DNA of 44,615 nucleotides from Gallionellales bacterium GWA2_60_142 (GCA_001801085.1 MGWR01000071.1:1-44615); one strand, 5' to 3'; shown: positions 1 to 7,395, numbered from the stretch's first letter. Numbers and translations are program-made. The notes: generated by a model not told the origin, from the letters alone.

Positions 1-1098
1 GAGCTGGGCTTTACCCACAAGAGCGATGTTCTTTCCAATCTGTCCGGTGGGATCAAGCGGGGCACGGCATGGATGGGCAACACAGAAGCCAGGGTCAAGA
101 TGGACTTGGAAAAGCTGTTGGGATGGAAGTCCACTACTGCTTACGTCCAATATCACAGCCAACTCGGCAGCAAATTTAACCGGGATTATGTCGATAGTTT
201 CGTTATCGTGGACAACATCGAGGCGAATAACACGGCCCAGTTTTTTCAGGCTTGGATACAAAAGGGCTTCTATGATGAAAGTCTGTCCGTGCTGTTCGGT
301 CTGTATGCGATAGATTCCGAGTTCTACGTCAACGACACCTCCGCTGTGTTTACCCAGACTCCTTATGGCATGGCGAATGATCTGGGGCAGTCGGGCATGA
401 ACGCTCCGCCTATCTTCCCTGTGGGAGCATTGGCGCTCCGGTTGAAATACACCTCGCAAGACAAGGGCTTCTACGCTCAATACGCGCTGACGGATGGAGT
501 GCCGGGCGACCCCAACAATCCGCGCGGCACCCATATCCAGTTGAACAAGGGCGATGGGACGCTTTCCATTGTGGAACTCGGACTCACGCCGCAACCCGAT
601 GGGGCGGATGACGGCGAATATTTCAACAAGACGGCTTTTGGCTATTGGCGCTACTCCACTCGTTTTAGCGACCTTGATCCTCTCAACCCCATACTTCATC
701 CAAGTCAGGGAGCCTATTTCCTGGCGGAACGTACGCTGATGAACGAAAAGGATCATCCGGAACAGGGATTGGCAGGCTTCGTGCGTTACGGCGTCGCCAG
801 CAAGGATATTCATCAGTCGGACTGGACTGGCAGTATAGGTCTGCGTTATCACGGCCTGATTGCCGGACGCGACGACGACATCGCAGCCATTGGCATCACC
901 GTCAGTCATGCCAGCCCAACATTTCAACGACTGAATAACAGCCTGAGCAGCGAAACAAGCACCGAAGCAACCTACCGCATACAGGTCAATCCTTGGCTTG
1001 CGGTTCAGCCCACGGTGCAATATGTCCTCCACCCGAATATGAACCCCGCGCGGCAGAACGTGTGGATCGCAGGGGCTCGTGTGGAAATCAGCTTCTAA
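1..1098 (+). CDS. OprB-type carbohydrate porin, C-terminal part
   Basis: The reading frame is open from the first base (reads ELGFTHKSDVL), so the start lies outside the window. About 365 residues are visible. They show alternating aromatic/polar strands typical of an outer-membrane beta-barrel, the segments FPVGALALRLKY and GFYAQYALTDGVPGDP seen in OprB-family (PF04966) porins, and a C-terminal phenylalanine (EISF), the usual signal for outer-membrane assembly. Family members let sugars or other small solutes diffuse across the outer membrane; the substrate here cannot be read. An internal ATG at 73 is not a credible start because homologous-looking sequence continues upstream. No partner gene follows; the downstream DNA is decayed. 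Confidence 0.8.
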   Translation, partial: ELGFTHKSDVLSNLSGGIKRGTAWMGNTEARVKMDLEKLLGWKSTTAYVQYHSQLGSKFNRDYVDSFVIVDNIEANNTAQFFQAWIQKGFYDESLSVLFGLYAIDSEFYVNDTSAVFTQTPYGMANDLGQSGMNAPPIFPVGALALRLKYTSQDKGFYAQYALTDGVPGDPNNPRGTHIQLNKGDGTLSIVELGLTPQPDGADDGEYFNKTAFGYWRYSTRFSDLDPLNPILHPSQGAYFLAERTLMNEKDHPEQGLAGFVRYGVASKDIHQSDWTGSIGLRYHGLIAGRDDDIAAIGITVSHASPTFQRLNNSLSSETSTEATYRIQVNPWLAVQPTVQYVLHPNMNPARQNVWIAGARVEISF

Positions 1099-1131
1099 GG
1101 AGCATAGGACCATGCTCATGGGGTGCGGGCG

Positions 1132-1209
1132 ATGAAACAATTGGTATTCGTCATCAGCAACATGGACTGCCAGACCGAGGGAGCGCTGATCCGCAAGCTC
1201 TCGGGGTAG
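1132..1209 (+). pseudogene. Remnant of a CadA/ZntA-type heavy-metal-binding (HMA) domain
   Basis: Twenty-five codons read MKQLVFVISNMDCQTEGALIRKLSG and end at TAG. The stretch resembles the N-terminal HMA domain of cadmium/zinc P-type ATPases and related proteins, where the motif is usually NMDCPTEEALIR followed by a longer fold. Here the usual GMDCxxC pair is not complete, the frame stops at once, and no clear continuation is found in any frame downstream. I read it as the leftover of a metal-transport gene. Similarity is judged from motif memory only. Confidence 0.45.
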
Positions 1210-1419
1210 TTGGGCTATCTGCCGCGTTTGTTCATCCAGCACATTTCCGATTCGCAGCGCGGACAGAACTCTCGAAAGTTGGTCACGGTTTGAAGGCTTC
1301 TGATGCGCCTACAGGGCCTGCTTGGGGTTTAGGAGGAACGATTTTATATTGCCAATGCGCTGGAACTAGTCCCTCATCCGAATCAAGAGCATCCCGAGAT
1401 TATTCAGAGTGACTACGGG

Positions 1420-1611
1420 ATGACGGACGGTGTTTTGCATCTCAAAGTGAGAGCTGCCACTGTCGGCTACGTGTTACGTCAGTGGATAGTAGATTGCTCG
1501 CCAAAACACAGTCTAATAGGAAAAGAATATAGGCTGTGGCTGAAGAACTATCTGGCGCTCTATGGCGTGTCTAATGCTGTCCTAGCTCCAGGATACAAAG
1601 ATCCGCGTTAG
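1420..1611 (+). CDS. Unrecognised short ORF, possibly the tail of a decayed gene
   Basis: The frame is open from 1333 (after a TAG at 1330-1332) to 1611, but the only ATG is at 1420, giving 63 residues. An AGGAGG lies at 1331-1336 with no start codon at proper spacing. The upstream in-frame residues (FYIANALELVPHPN) look as protein-like as the rest, so the original gene probably began further upstream and lost its 5' part. I do not recognise the family. Codon use is more AT-rich than in the flanking genes. A remnant is as likely as a live gene. Confidence 0.2.
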   Translation: MTDGVLHLKVRAATVGYVLRQWIVDCSPKHSLIGKEYRLWLKNYLALYGVSNAVLAPGYKDPR

Positions 1612-1628
1612 CGAAATTCTAATGAAGC

Positions 1629-1742
1629 AGTCGTAAATGGCGCTCAAAAACCATTGGAACAGTATTTACGACTTTTCTAAAGAGCAAAAGGAAAATTGCT
1701 GCTTTGGAAGTCGCGTCAAATGGCATTCCTAATTTACGACTT
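1629..1742. repeat. Tandem small palindromes built on AGTCGTAAAT/ATTTACGACT
   Basis: AGTCGTAAAT at 1629-1638 is answered by its reverse complement at 1664-1673. A second, imperfect unit begins with AAGTCG...AAATGGC at about 1709 and ends with the same ATTTACGACT at 1732-1741. Both units carry AAATGGC after the left arm. The second right arm abuts the stop codon of ftsX, which runs leftward, so the structures would lie in its 3' untranslated RNA. No T-run follows that would make a standard terminator. Confidence 0.5.
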
Positions 1743-2653
1743 TAATTGGCCGGAATAATTCGCGACAGATGCCGCGCCACCGACAACCAAGCGCCCAGCC
1801 AGCCGAGGTAGAGCGAGAACAGCAGCAGCGACAGGCTGTCGCCGGGGCTAAGAGGTTGCAGCACGAACTGGCTGGCATAGAGTTGCGACAGTTCGCCCAG
1901 CGGCCGGTTCAGCAGCAGCAGGCTGGCGCTCACGATCAGCCAGGCGGCGATGCCGCCGAATAACCCTTGCAGTGCGCCGAAATACAGGAAGGGGCGACGG
2001 ATGAAGCCGTCGGTCGCGCCGATCAGGCGAGAGACCTCGATCTCGTCGCGCTGGGTCAGGATTTGCAAGCGGATGGTGTTGAACGTCACGGCGATCAGCG
2101 CGAGGCTGAGCAGGCTGGCGAGGATCAGCACCGCGAGGCGGCCGAAGCGGAGCAGCGCTTCGAGCTTGTAAGCCCAGGCAGAATCGAGTTGCGCTTGTTC
2201 GACCCGAGGCAATCGCGCCAATTCGTCGCGCAAGGCATCCAGCGCCTGCGGCTCTGCTTGCTTGGGCGAGACGATGAAGGCATCCGGCAGCGGATTTTTT
2301 TCCAGGCTGCCGATCACGTCGGCCAAGCCGGTGCTTTGCTTGAGCTGTTCCAGCGCGCGGTCGCGCGAGATGAATTCGACGTTGGCAATCGCCTCATTTG
2401 CCTCCAACCGTCCGTGCAGTTCGGCGATGTCGCTCTCCTGCGCATTTAACGCCAAGAACAGGCTGATCTGCGGCGTGCCGGAGAGTTGCTCCACCAGTCC
2501 TTGTGCATTCTTCAGCAGCACATACATGCCGGCGGGCAGGCTGAGCGCGATGCCTATCACCAGAATGTTGAGCAGGCCGCCCACTCTGGAGGCGAACATG
2601 CGGCGCAACACGGCGCGCAAAATACCGAGGTGCCGGGCGAATGCATGGATCAT
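1742..2653 (-). CDS. ftsX: Cell division protein FtsX
   Basis: This 303-residue integral membrane protein is the permease-like half of FtsEX, which links cytoplasmic ATP hydrolysis to activation of periplasmic murein hydrolases at the septum. A cytoplasmic N-terminus (MIHAFARHLGILRAVLRRM) leads into a first membrane segment (GLLNILVIGIALSLPAGMYVLL), a periplasmic domain of roughly 120 residues, then three further hydrophobic segments, as usual for FtsX. Length is in the family range. Its ATG overlaps the ftsE stop by 4 nt (ATGA at 2650-2653), so the two are translationally coupled. It is the last gene of the vapBC-ftsEX chain. Confidence 0.95.
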   Translation of the reverse strand: MIHAFARHLGILRAVLRRMFASRVGGLLNILVIGIALSLPAGMYVLLKNAQGLVEQLSGTPQISLFLALNAQESDIAELHGRLEANEAIANVEFISRDRALEQLKQSTGLADVIGSLEKNPLPDAFIVSPKQAEPQALDALRDELARLPRVEQAQLDSAWAYKLEALLRFGRLAVLILASLLSLALIAVTFNTIRLQILTQRDEIEVSRLIGATDGFIRRPFLYFGALQGLFGGIAAWLIVSASLLLLNRPLGELSQLYASQFVLQPLSPGDSLSLLLFSLYLGWLGAWLSVARHLSRIIPAN

Positions 2654-3300
2654 TGCAACTCCCCCTGTTTTAGCGCCAACCGGCGAACCGCGCCGTCTTG
2701 CAGCACGCTCTCGTCGTGGGTGGAAATCAGCAGCGTCACGCCGACCTGGTGGAACGAACGGAAAATATCCATGATCTCGTGTGCGTACTCGGTATCGAGG
2801 TTGCCGGTCGGCTCATCGGCCAGCAGGATGGACGGGCGGTTGACGATCGCGCGCGCGATGCACAGCCGTTGCTGTTCGCCGCCGGATAAGGCAATCGGAT
2901 TCGCCTTCTCGCGCTTCAGCAGCCCCACCTTGTCCAGCGCGGCGCGCACCCGCTTCGCGTTCTCGCGATGATCGAAGCCGCAGATTTGCAACGGCAGCAA
3001 CACATTGTCGAACACGCTGCGGTCGAACAGCAGCTTGTGGTCCTGAAAGATGATGCCGAGATTGCGGCGCAGATAAGGCAGCGCCGCCCCCTTGAGCGCG
3101 CCGACGTTCTGGTTGTTCACCAGCACGCTGCCGGAATTGGGACGCTCGATACCCGCGACCAGCTTCAGCAGCGTACTCTTGCCCGCGCCGGAGTGCCCCG
3201 AGACGAACACCATCTCACCCTCGGCGATGTCGAACGAAACGTTCTTCAGCGCCTCGTAGCCGCCGGGATAGCGTTTATTGACCTGATTGAAGCTAATCAT
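2650..3300 (-). CDS. ftsE: Cell division ATP-binding protein FtsE
   Basis: This 216-residue ABC ATPase is the cytoplasmic partner of FtsX. Walker A is GHSGAGKS (35-42), the signature motif LSGGE (138-142), Walker B ILLADE (158-163) and the switch histidine H195 in STHD. The protein begins MISFNQVNKRYPGG, the standard FtsE start. The open frame extends upstream to 3663, but that part is the shadow of vapC. The start codon overlaps the vapC stop by 4 nt (3297-3300) and I see no separate promoter, so its translation appears coupled to the toxin gene upstream. In many proteobacteria ftsY sits upstream; it is absent here. Confidence 0.95.
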   Translation of the reverse strand: MISFNQVNKRYPGGYEALKNVSFDIAEGEMVFVSGHSGAGKSTLLKLVAGIERPNSGSVLVNNQNVGALKGAALPYLRRNLGIIFQDHKLLFDRSVFDNVLLPLQICGFDHRENAKRVRAALDKVGLLKREKANPIALSGGEQQRLCIARAIVNRPSILLADEPTGNLDTEYAHEIMDIFRSFHQVGVTLLISTHDESVLQDGAVRRLALKQGELQ

Positions 3301-3734
3301 TTTGTGGGTAACACAGTAACCATGCTGGGTTTCATTAGGCGGCGGAAATCCTTGTCGAAAGTGACCAGTTGCAGATGATGAGATTGGGCGGCAGCGGCGA
3401 TCCAGGCATCGGGAATTGCGTTGCCGCAGAGGCTGTGCTGCGTGCATAGCTTTTCGAATAGAAGCCATTCCTCGCCGAGCGAGGGCATGGTTACGCCGGG
3501 AGCGTCCAGCACCGCGCGCAGAAAGGCTTGCGCAGCATCGAGCGGCGTGGGCTCGACGAATACTTTCGGATGTGTTGTCAGGCGCAGAAATCCGGAAGCC
3601 ACCATGGGGAGTATCGCCAGCGGTTGACCGGCGGCGCTGTTCTCCAGCACGCGTTCCAGCCATGAAAGCGCCGGGGCATGGTGTGCATGATCTTGGCGCG
3701 ATGCGGCAATCAGAATGTTTACGTCAGGAGTCAC
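3297..3734 (-). CDS. vapC: VapC-like PIN-domain ribonuclease toxin
   Basis: The 145-residue protein begins MTPDVNILIAASRQD and carries the acidic residues of the PIN fold: D4, D109 (IPDAW) and D127/D129 (TFDKDF), which in VapC toxins bind Mg2+ for RNA cleavage. The GFLRLTTHPKVF stretch is typical of one VapC subgroup that lacks the second-helix glutamate. It is preceded by a vapB-like gene with a 4-nt overlap (3731-3734), and its own stop overlaps the ftsE start by 4 nt. The known role of the family is toxin activity restrained by the cognate antitoxin; the RNA target cannot be inferred. Confidence 0.85.
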   Translation of the reverse strand: MTPDVNILIAASRQDHAHHAPALSWLERVLENSAAGQPLAILPMVASGFLRLTTHPKVFVEPTPLDAAQAFLRAVLDAPGVTMPSLGEEWLLFEKLCTQHSLCGNAIPDAWIAAAAQSHHLQLVTFDKDFRRLMKPSMVTVLPTK

Positions 3735-3979
3735 AGCACTTCATCCGCAGCATCGAGCAGCGCGCGATGGCTGCGAGCATCGAGCACCGCCGAGCGCAAT
3801 CCGCCCTTTCCCGCATAGACCGGTAGCGCTTTGCCTTGTTGCTTTGCCGCAGCCTTGCGCGGGTGCAGGCGCAAGGCTAGTCCTTGCTCGATCAATCGGG
3901 TCAGGGTGATGTGTTCCTTGGCGGCTTGCGATTTAGCCTTGGCCAGCAGGCCATCATCCAGATTCAGTGTCGTTCTCAT
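3731..3979 (-). CDS. vapB: VapB-like ribbon-helix-helix antitoxin
   Basis: The 82-residue protein starts MRTTLNLDDGLLAKAKSQAA, the usual strand-helix-helix opening of VapB/ribbon-helix-helix antitoxins. It dimerises to bind operator DNA, while its C-terminal half (VYAGKGGLRSAVLDARSHRA) should wrap the toxin. It is the promoter-proximal gene of the chain and overlaps vapC by 4 nt. The RHH domain predicts autoregulation by the VapBC complex, which here would also govern ftsE and ftsX unless they have another promoter. Confidence 0.85.
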   Translation of the reverse strand: MRTTLNLDDGLLAKAKSQAAKEHITLTRLIEQGLALRLHPRKAAAKQQGKALPVYAGKGGLRSAVLDARSHRALLDAADEVL

Positions 3980-3995
3980 GGCTTTCTCGTCGATG

Positions 3996-4020
3996 CAGAT
4001 TTATGCATATGCTATCGCAT
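3996..4020 (-). promoter_or_regulatory. Candidate vapB operator/promoter region
   Basis: About 25-40 bp upstream of the vapB start is an AT-rich stretch with the 8-bp palindrome GCATATGC (4005-4012), inside a wider imperfect inverted repeat with GATGC/GCATC arms. Autoregulated TA operons usually carry such operators just upstream of the antitoxin. Inference from position and symmetry only. Confidence 0.3.
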
Positions 4021-4050
4021 CCGACGACGGAAAATCAATAACGATTACAG

Positions 4051-4192
4051 CCGCGCTCTACGGCGTGGAAGCCCAAGGTGTTGTTGCAAGCGGTCAAGCA
4101 TAACCTCGAGCGTTCCCGGAGGATTTTTATGTTCCAGTTGGATGCCGGGGAGTGGGTAGCTTTGAGGTCACAATCTGTGACCTCAAACGAGA
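4051..4192 (+). pseudogene. Frameshifted remnant of an ORF6N-domain gene
   Basis: Three pieces in shifting frames read LYGVEA (from 4056), VLLQAVKHNLER (4078-4113) and MFQLDAGEWVALRSQSVTSNE (about 4129-4191). Joined, they match the core of ORF6N-domain proteins (PF10543), phage- and island-borne DNA-interaction proteins whose core runs LYGVE-x-K-x-L-x-QAVKRN-x-ERFP-x-DFMFQL, then LRSQ-x-VTS. One extra C near 4074 breaks the first junction, and a compensating loss and gain of T scrambles FPEDF into SRRIF. Neither the beginning nor the end of the domain survives. Recognised from motif memory, not by search. Confidence 0.6.
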
Positions 4193-4200
4193 TGCCGGGG
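4141..4200. repeat. Perfect 12-bp-arm palindrome flanked by 10-bp direct repeats
   Basis: TTTGAGGTCACA (4161-4172) and TGTGACCTCAAA (4176-4187) form a perfect inverted repeat around ATC. GATGCCGGGG occurs directly repeated at 4141-4150 and 4191-4200. The palindrome falls on the LRSQSVTS codons of the ORF6N remnant, so part of the symmetry may come from the coding sequence. Confidence 0.55.
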
Positions 4201-4274
4201 TGGCCGATTGGTGATGCAAAGTTTTATGCAACCTGCGCATCCCGGGCCATTTCCTTCCCACATCGCCAGCAAGG

Positions 4275-4304
4275 TTGACTCGACAGAGCCAAATAGCCTA
4301 AATT
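4275..4304 (+). promoter_or_regulatory. Predicted sigma-70 promoter of the peroxiredoxin gene
   Basis: TTGACT at 4275-4280 matches five of six bases of the -35 consensus. A weaker -10 (CTAAAT or TAAATT, 4298-4304) follows at 17-18 nt. The start codon is about 40 nt downstream behind an AAGGAG at 4331-4336. No OxyR site could be identified with confidence. Confidence 0.4.
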
Positions 4305-4342
4305 GCGCCACCCAACAAAAACCAACCCCTAAGGAGACCAAT

Positions 4343-4948
4343 ATGGCCGTTCTCGTCGGTAAGCAAGCCCCTGATTTCAACGCCGTTGCCGTGATGGGCA
4401 ACAACGATATCAACGCAAACTTCAATTTCAGCAAGTACACGGAAGGCAAGTACGCCGTCCTGTTCTTCTATCCGCTGGACTTCACTTTCGTGTGCCCGTC
4501 CGAGCTGATCGCGTTCAACCACCGCCTGGAAGAGTTCAAGAAGCGCAACACCGAGGTGATCGGCGTGTCCATCGACTCCCAGTTCACCCATCTGGCATGG
4601 AAGAACACCCCCGTCGAGAAGGGCGGCATCGGCCAGGTTCAGTACCCGCTGGTCGCGGACGTGAAGCATGAGATCTGCAAGGCCTACGATGTCGAGTTCG
4701 ACGCAGCTGGCGTCGCGTTCCGCGGCTCCTTCCTGATCGACCGCGCCGGCAAGGTGCGCCATCAGGTGGTGAACGATCTGCCGCTGGGCCGCAACATCGA
4801 CGAAATGATCCGCATGGTCGATGCCCTGCAATTCACCGAAGAGCACGGCGAAGTCTGCCCGGCTGGCTGGAACAAGGGCAAGGCAGGCATGAAGGCTTCG
4901 ACGGAAGGTGTGGCCGCGTACCTGGCCAACCACGCTACCGAGCTGTAA
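4343..4948 (+). CDS. Typical 2-Cys peroxiredoxin (AhpC/Prx1 type)
   Basis: The 201-residue cytoplasmic thiol peroxidase reduces H2O2, organic peroxides or peroxynitrite. The peroxidatic Cys51 sits in FYPLDFTFVCPSE and the resolving Cys172 in GEVCPAGW, with the C-terminal tail of typical 2-Cys enzymes. Length is standard. The ATG at 4343 is preceded by AAGGAG at 7-nt spacing; an upstream in-frame extension to 4208 covers promoter sequence and is not used. It has its own promoter-like sequence and a terminator at 4970-4996, so it is probably monocistronic. No ahpF-type reductase is adjacent, so thioredoxin is a likely electron donor (inference). Confidence 0.95.
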   Translation: MAVLVGKQAPDFNAVAVMGNNDINANFNFSKYTEGKYAVLFFYPLDFTFVCPSELIAFNHRLEEFKKRNTEVIGVSIDSQFTHLAWKNTPVEKGGIGQVQYPLVADVKHEICKAYDVEFDAAGVAFRGSFLIDRAGKVRHQVVNDLPLGRNIDEMIRMVDALQFTEEHGEVCPAGWNKGKAGMKASTEGVAAYLANHATEL

Positions 4949-4969
4949 TCAGCCCCGCTGATCGCCCTG

Positions 4970-4996
4970 AAGGCCACCGTTTACGGTGGCCTTTTT
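4970..4996 (+). terminator. Rho-independent terminator after the peroxiredoxin gene
   Basis: AAGGCCACCG (4970-4979) and CGGTGGCCTT (4984-4993) form a perfect 10-bp stem with a TTTA loop, followed by more T residues to 4996. It lies 22 nt after the stop codon. Confidence 0.9.
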
Positions 4997-5077
4997 GTTT
5001 GGATATATCGTCCTCCCTGAGCGTGATAAATCGCTGCTAGAATCCGCCCCATCTCAATTTTCGGGCGGGTGCGCTTC

Positions 5078-6529
5078 ATGCTGACCGGTTTCGTCTTCCT
5101 GTATCTGATCGTTTCCATCGGCATCGGCATGTATGCGGCCACCAAGGTCCACAATGCGCGCGACTACATCACCGCCGGTCGTTCGTTGCCGCTGTACATC
5201 GTGCTGGCGATGGTGTTCGCCACCTGGTTCGGCGCGGAGACGGTGCTGGGTATTCCGGCCACGTTCATGGAGGAGGATCTCGGCGGGCTGATCTCCGATC
5301 CGTTCGGCGCGTCACTGTGCCTGATCTTGTTCGGCTTGTTCTTCGCGCGCAAGCTGTACCGCATGAACCTGCTGACCATCGGCGACTTCTACCGCCAGCG
5401 CTACGACCACAAGGTCGAGGTCATCGCCGGCATCGCCATCGCGCTGTCCTATCTCGGCTGGGTGTCGGCGCAGGTCACCGCGCTGGGACTGGTGTTCAAC
5501 GTGCTGTCCGACGGATCGATCACGCAGGCGCAGGGCATCCTTATCGGCGCGGCGGTGGTGCTGATGTACACGCTGTACGGCGGCATGTGGTCGGTGGCGA
5601 TGACCACCTTCGTCCAGATGATTGTCATCGTCGTCGGACTGATTTACATCTCGATACTGCTGGCCGACAAGACCGGCGGCGTCGCACCGGTGATCGAGCA
5701 TGCGGTGGCAAACAATAAATTCCATTTCTGGCCCGAGTTGAATGCGGTGGCGATGGTTGCTTTCATCTCCGGCCTGCTGACCATGGGCTTCGGCTCCATC
5801 CCGCAGCAGGACGTGTTCCAGCGCGCCAACGCCTCGAAGAACGAGAACGTCGCGGTGTGGGGCACGGTGCTGGGCGGCGTGGCCTATTTTCTGTTCGCTG
5901 CGGTGCCGTTGTTCATGGCCTACTCGGCCAACCTGATCGACCCGGCGCTGGTCACGCAGTGGATGTCCGAGGACAGCCAGAAGCTGTTGCCGGAGTTGGT
6001 CAAGGCGCACCTGCCGCTGTTCGCTCAGGTGGTCTTCTACGGCGCGTTGCTGTCGGTGATCATGAGCACGGCTTCCGGCACGCTGCTCGCACCTTCGGTC
6101 ACGCTGTCCGAGAACGTGCTCAAGGGCTGGATCACGCGCCGTAACCTGTCTGAGCGCAAGATGCTGGCGATGACGCGCTGGGTGGTCGGCATTTTTTCGG
6201 TGTGCGTCACGCTCTATGCGCTGTGGGCGCTGGATCACGACACCGGCATCCACCAGATGGTGGAAAACGCCTACAAGGTGACGCTGGTGCTGGCCTTCAC
6301 GCCGCTGGTAGCCGGGCTGTACTGGAAGCGCGCCACGACGCTGGGCGCTTACTGGGCGATGGGTTTGGGGCTGGCGACCTGGCTGCCGATGGAGTTCCTC
6401 GCGCCCGAGGCCGACATCCCGCCGCAATTCGCCGGCTTCCTGATGAGCATCGTCGGCATGGTGGCCGGCTCCCTGCTGCGGCAGCAACCGGAGCCTGTGT
6501 CGCACCATCTGCGCCACAGCGAACGTTAA
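5078..6529 (+). CDS. Sodium:solute symporter family (SSS) transporter
   Basis: About 483 residues with 12-13 hydrophobic segments and the SSS-family pattern in the first helices (TGFVFLYLIVSIGIGMYAA, then ARDYITAGRSLPLYIVLAMVFATWFGAETVLG). Members use the Na+ gradient to import sugars, amino acids, organic acids or similar solutes; the substrate cannot be told. The ATG at 5078 has GGGCGGG 8 nt upstream; a GTG at 5069 would add three residues. It ends only 4 nt before the Pho box of phoB, so the phoB regulatory site follows directly on the stop codon. No sensor-kinase domain is fused to it. Confidence 0.85.
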   Translation: MLTGFVFLYLIVSIGIGMYAATKVHNARDYITAGRSLPLYIVLAMVFATWFGAETVLGIPATFMEEDLGGLISDPFGASLCLILFGLFFARKLYRMNLLTIGDFYRQRYDHKVEVIAGIAIALSYLGWVSAQVTALGLVFNVLSDGSITQAQGILIGAAVVLMYTLYGGMWSVAMTTFVQMIVIVVGLIYISILLADKTGGVAPVIEHAVANNKFHFWPELNAVAMVAFISGLLTMGFGSIPQQDVFQRANASKNENVAVWGTVLGGVAYFLFAAVPLFMAYSANLIDPALVTQWMSEDSQKLLPELVKAHLPLFAQVVFYGALLSVIMSTASGTLLAPSVTLSENVLKGWITRRNLSERKMLAMTRWVVGIFSVCVTLYALWALDHDTGIHQMVENAYKVTLVLAFTPLVAGLYWKRATTLGAYWAMGLGLATWLPMEFLAPEADIPPQFAGFLMSIVGMVAGSLLRQQPEPVSHHLRHSER

Positions 6530-6532
6530 GCA

Positions 6533-6572
6533 GTGTCACAAGACTGTCATAAAACCTTCATACCCTTGCAAT
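6533..6572 (+). promoter_or_regulatory. Predicted Pho box in front of phoB
   Basis: Heptamers recur every 11 bp: GTGTCAC (6533-6539), CTGTCAT (6544-6550), CCTTCAT (6555-6561) and a weaker TTGCAAT (6566-6572). They are separated by AAGA, AAAA and ACCC. CTGTCAT is the exact PhoB consensus half-site and 11-bp spacing is the known architecture. This predicts autoregulation of phoBR. Confidence 0.75.
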
Positions 6573-6597
6573 CTCGTTTATCGGTAAAGGAGTGGCG

Positions 6598-7284
6598 ATG
6601 AAAGCGAAGGTATTGATCGTGGAAGACGAACCGGCGATTCAGGAATTGCTGGCGTTCAATGTGATGCAGGCTGGTTTCCAGGCGCTGCGCGCAGATGACG
6701 CGGAAGGCGCGTGGCAGCAGATACGTGCGTCCAAGCCGGACTTGATCCTGCTGGACTGGATGTTGCCGAACACCAGCGGCATTGTGCTGGCGAAGCAGTT
6801 GCGGGCCGACGCTGCGGCGAAGGACATCCCGATTATCATGCTGACCGCGCGAGGCGAGGAACGCGACAAGATACTGGGGCTGGAGTCCGGCGCGGACGAC
6901 TACATTACCAAACCGTTTTCGCCGCGCGAACTGATGGCGCGGATACGCGCGGTGATGCGCCGCCATGTGCCGCAGTTGCAGGAAGAATCGGTGGCCGTAG
7001 GCGGGCTGGAGTTGTTGCCGGCCGCACATCGGGTCAGTGCGGACGGGAAGAACATCGAGCTCGGGCCGACCGAGTTTCGCCTGCTGCATTTCTTCATGAC
7101 CCATGCCGAGCGCGTGTATAGTCGCGCGCAACTGCTCGACCAGGTTTGGGGTACGCAGGTGTTCGTCGAGGAGCGCACGGTGGATGTGCACATCCGCCGC
7201 CTGCGCGCCGCGCTGGAACCGCTGGGCAAGGATGGCCTGATCCAGACGGTGCGCGGAAGCGGGTATCGATTCTCGGCGAATTAA
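6598..7284 (+). CDS. phoB: Phosphate regulon response regulator PhoB
   Basis: This 228-residue OmpR/PhoB-family regulator has a receiver domain with the acidic pocket VEDEP (8-12), phospho-acceptor D53 (LLDWMLP) and the YITKPFSP lysine loop. A winged-helix DNA-binding domain follows, ending [12 protein letters not shown]. When phosphorylated by PhoR it activates phosphate-starvation genes. The ATG at 6598 has AAAGGAG 5 nt upstream; the GTG at 6592 overlaps that Shine-Dalgarno sequence and is rejected. A Pho box lies just upstream and phoR follows after 111 nt. Confidence 0.95.
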   Translation: MKAKVLIVEDEPAIQELLAFNVMQAGFQALRADDAEGAWQQIRASKPDLILLDWMLPNTSGIVLAKQLRADAAAKDIPIIMLTARGEERDKILGLESGADDYITKPFSPRELMARIRAVMRRHVPQLQEESVAVGGLELLPAAHRVSADGKNIELGPTEFRLLHFFMTHAERVYSRAQLLDQVWGTQVFVEERTVDVHIRRLRAALEPLGKDGLIQTVRGSGYRFSAN

Positions 7285-7306
7285 GTCAGGGCTTGGCATA
7301 GTAACC

Positions 7307-7331
7307 GTAGGGCGGGCGGAGCCCGACCTAC
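7307..7331. repeat. Short palindromic repeat (family A) between phoB and phoR
   Basis: GTAGGGCGGGC-GGA-GCCCGACCTAC, a hairpin with 11-bp arms and one G/T mismatch. The same arms occur at 12400-12443 and 30219-30271. It sits inside the phoBR transcript, where it could affect mRNA stability (inference). Confidence 0.75.
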
Positions 7332-7395
7332 AATAAATTCCGGTTTGGCCCGCACAGGATGAGGGACAGTCGGTCGTAATACTAGGGAGGCGGCA

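Noticed and set aside
5312-6517. A 401-codon minus-strand frame
   Set aside because: It is antisense to the symporter gene, rich in His, Arg and Gln, and has no recognisable protein features.
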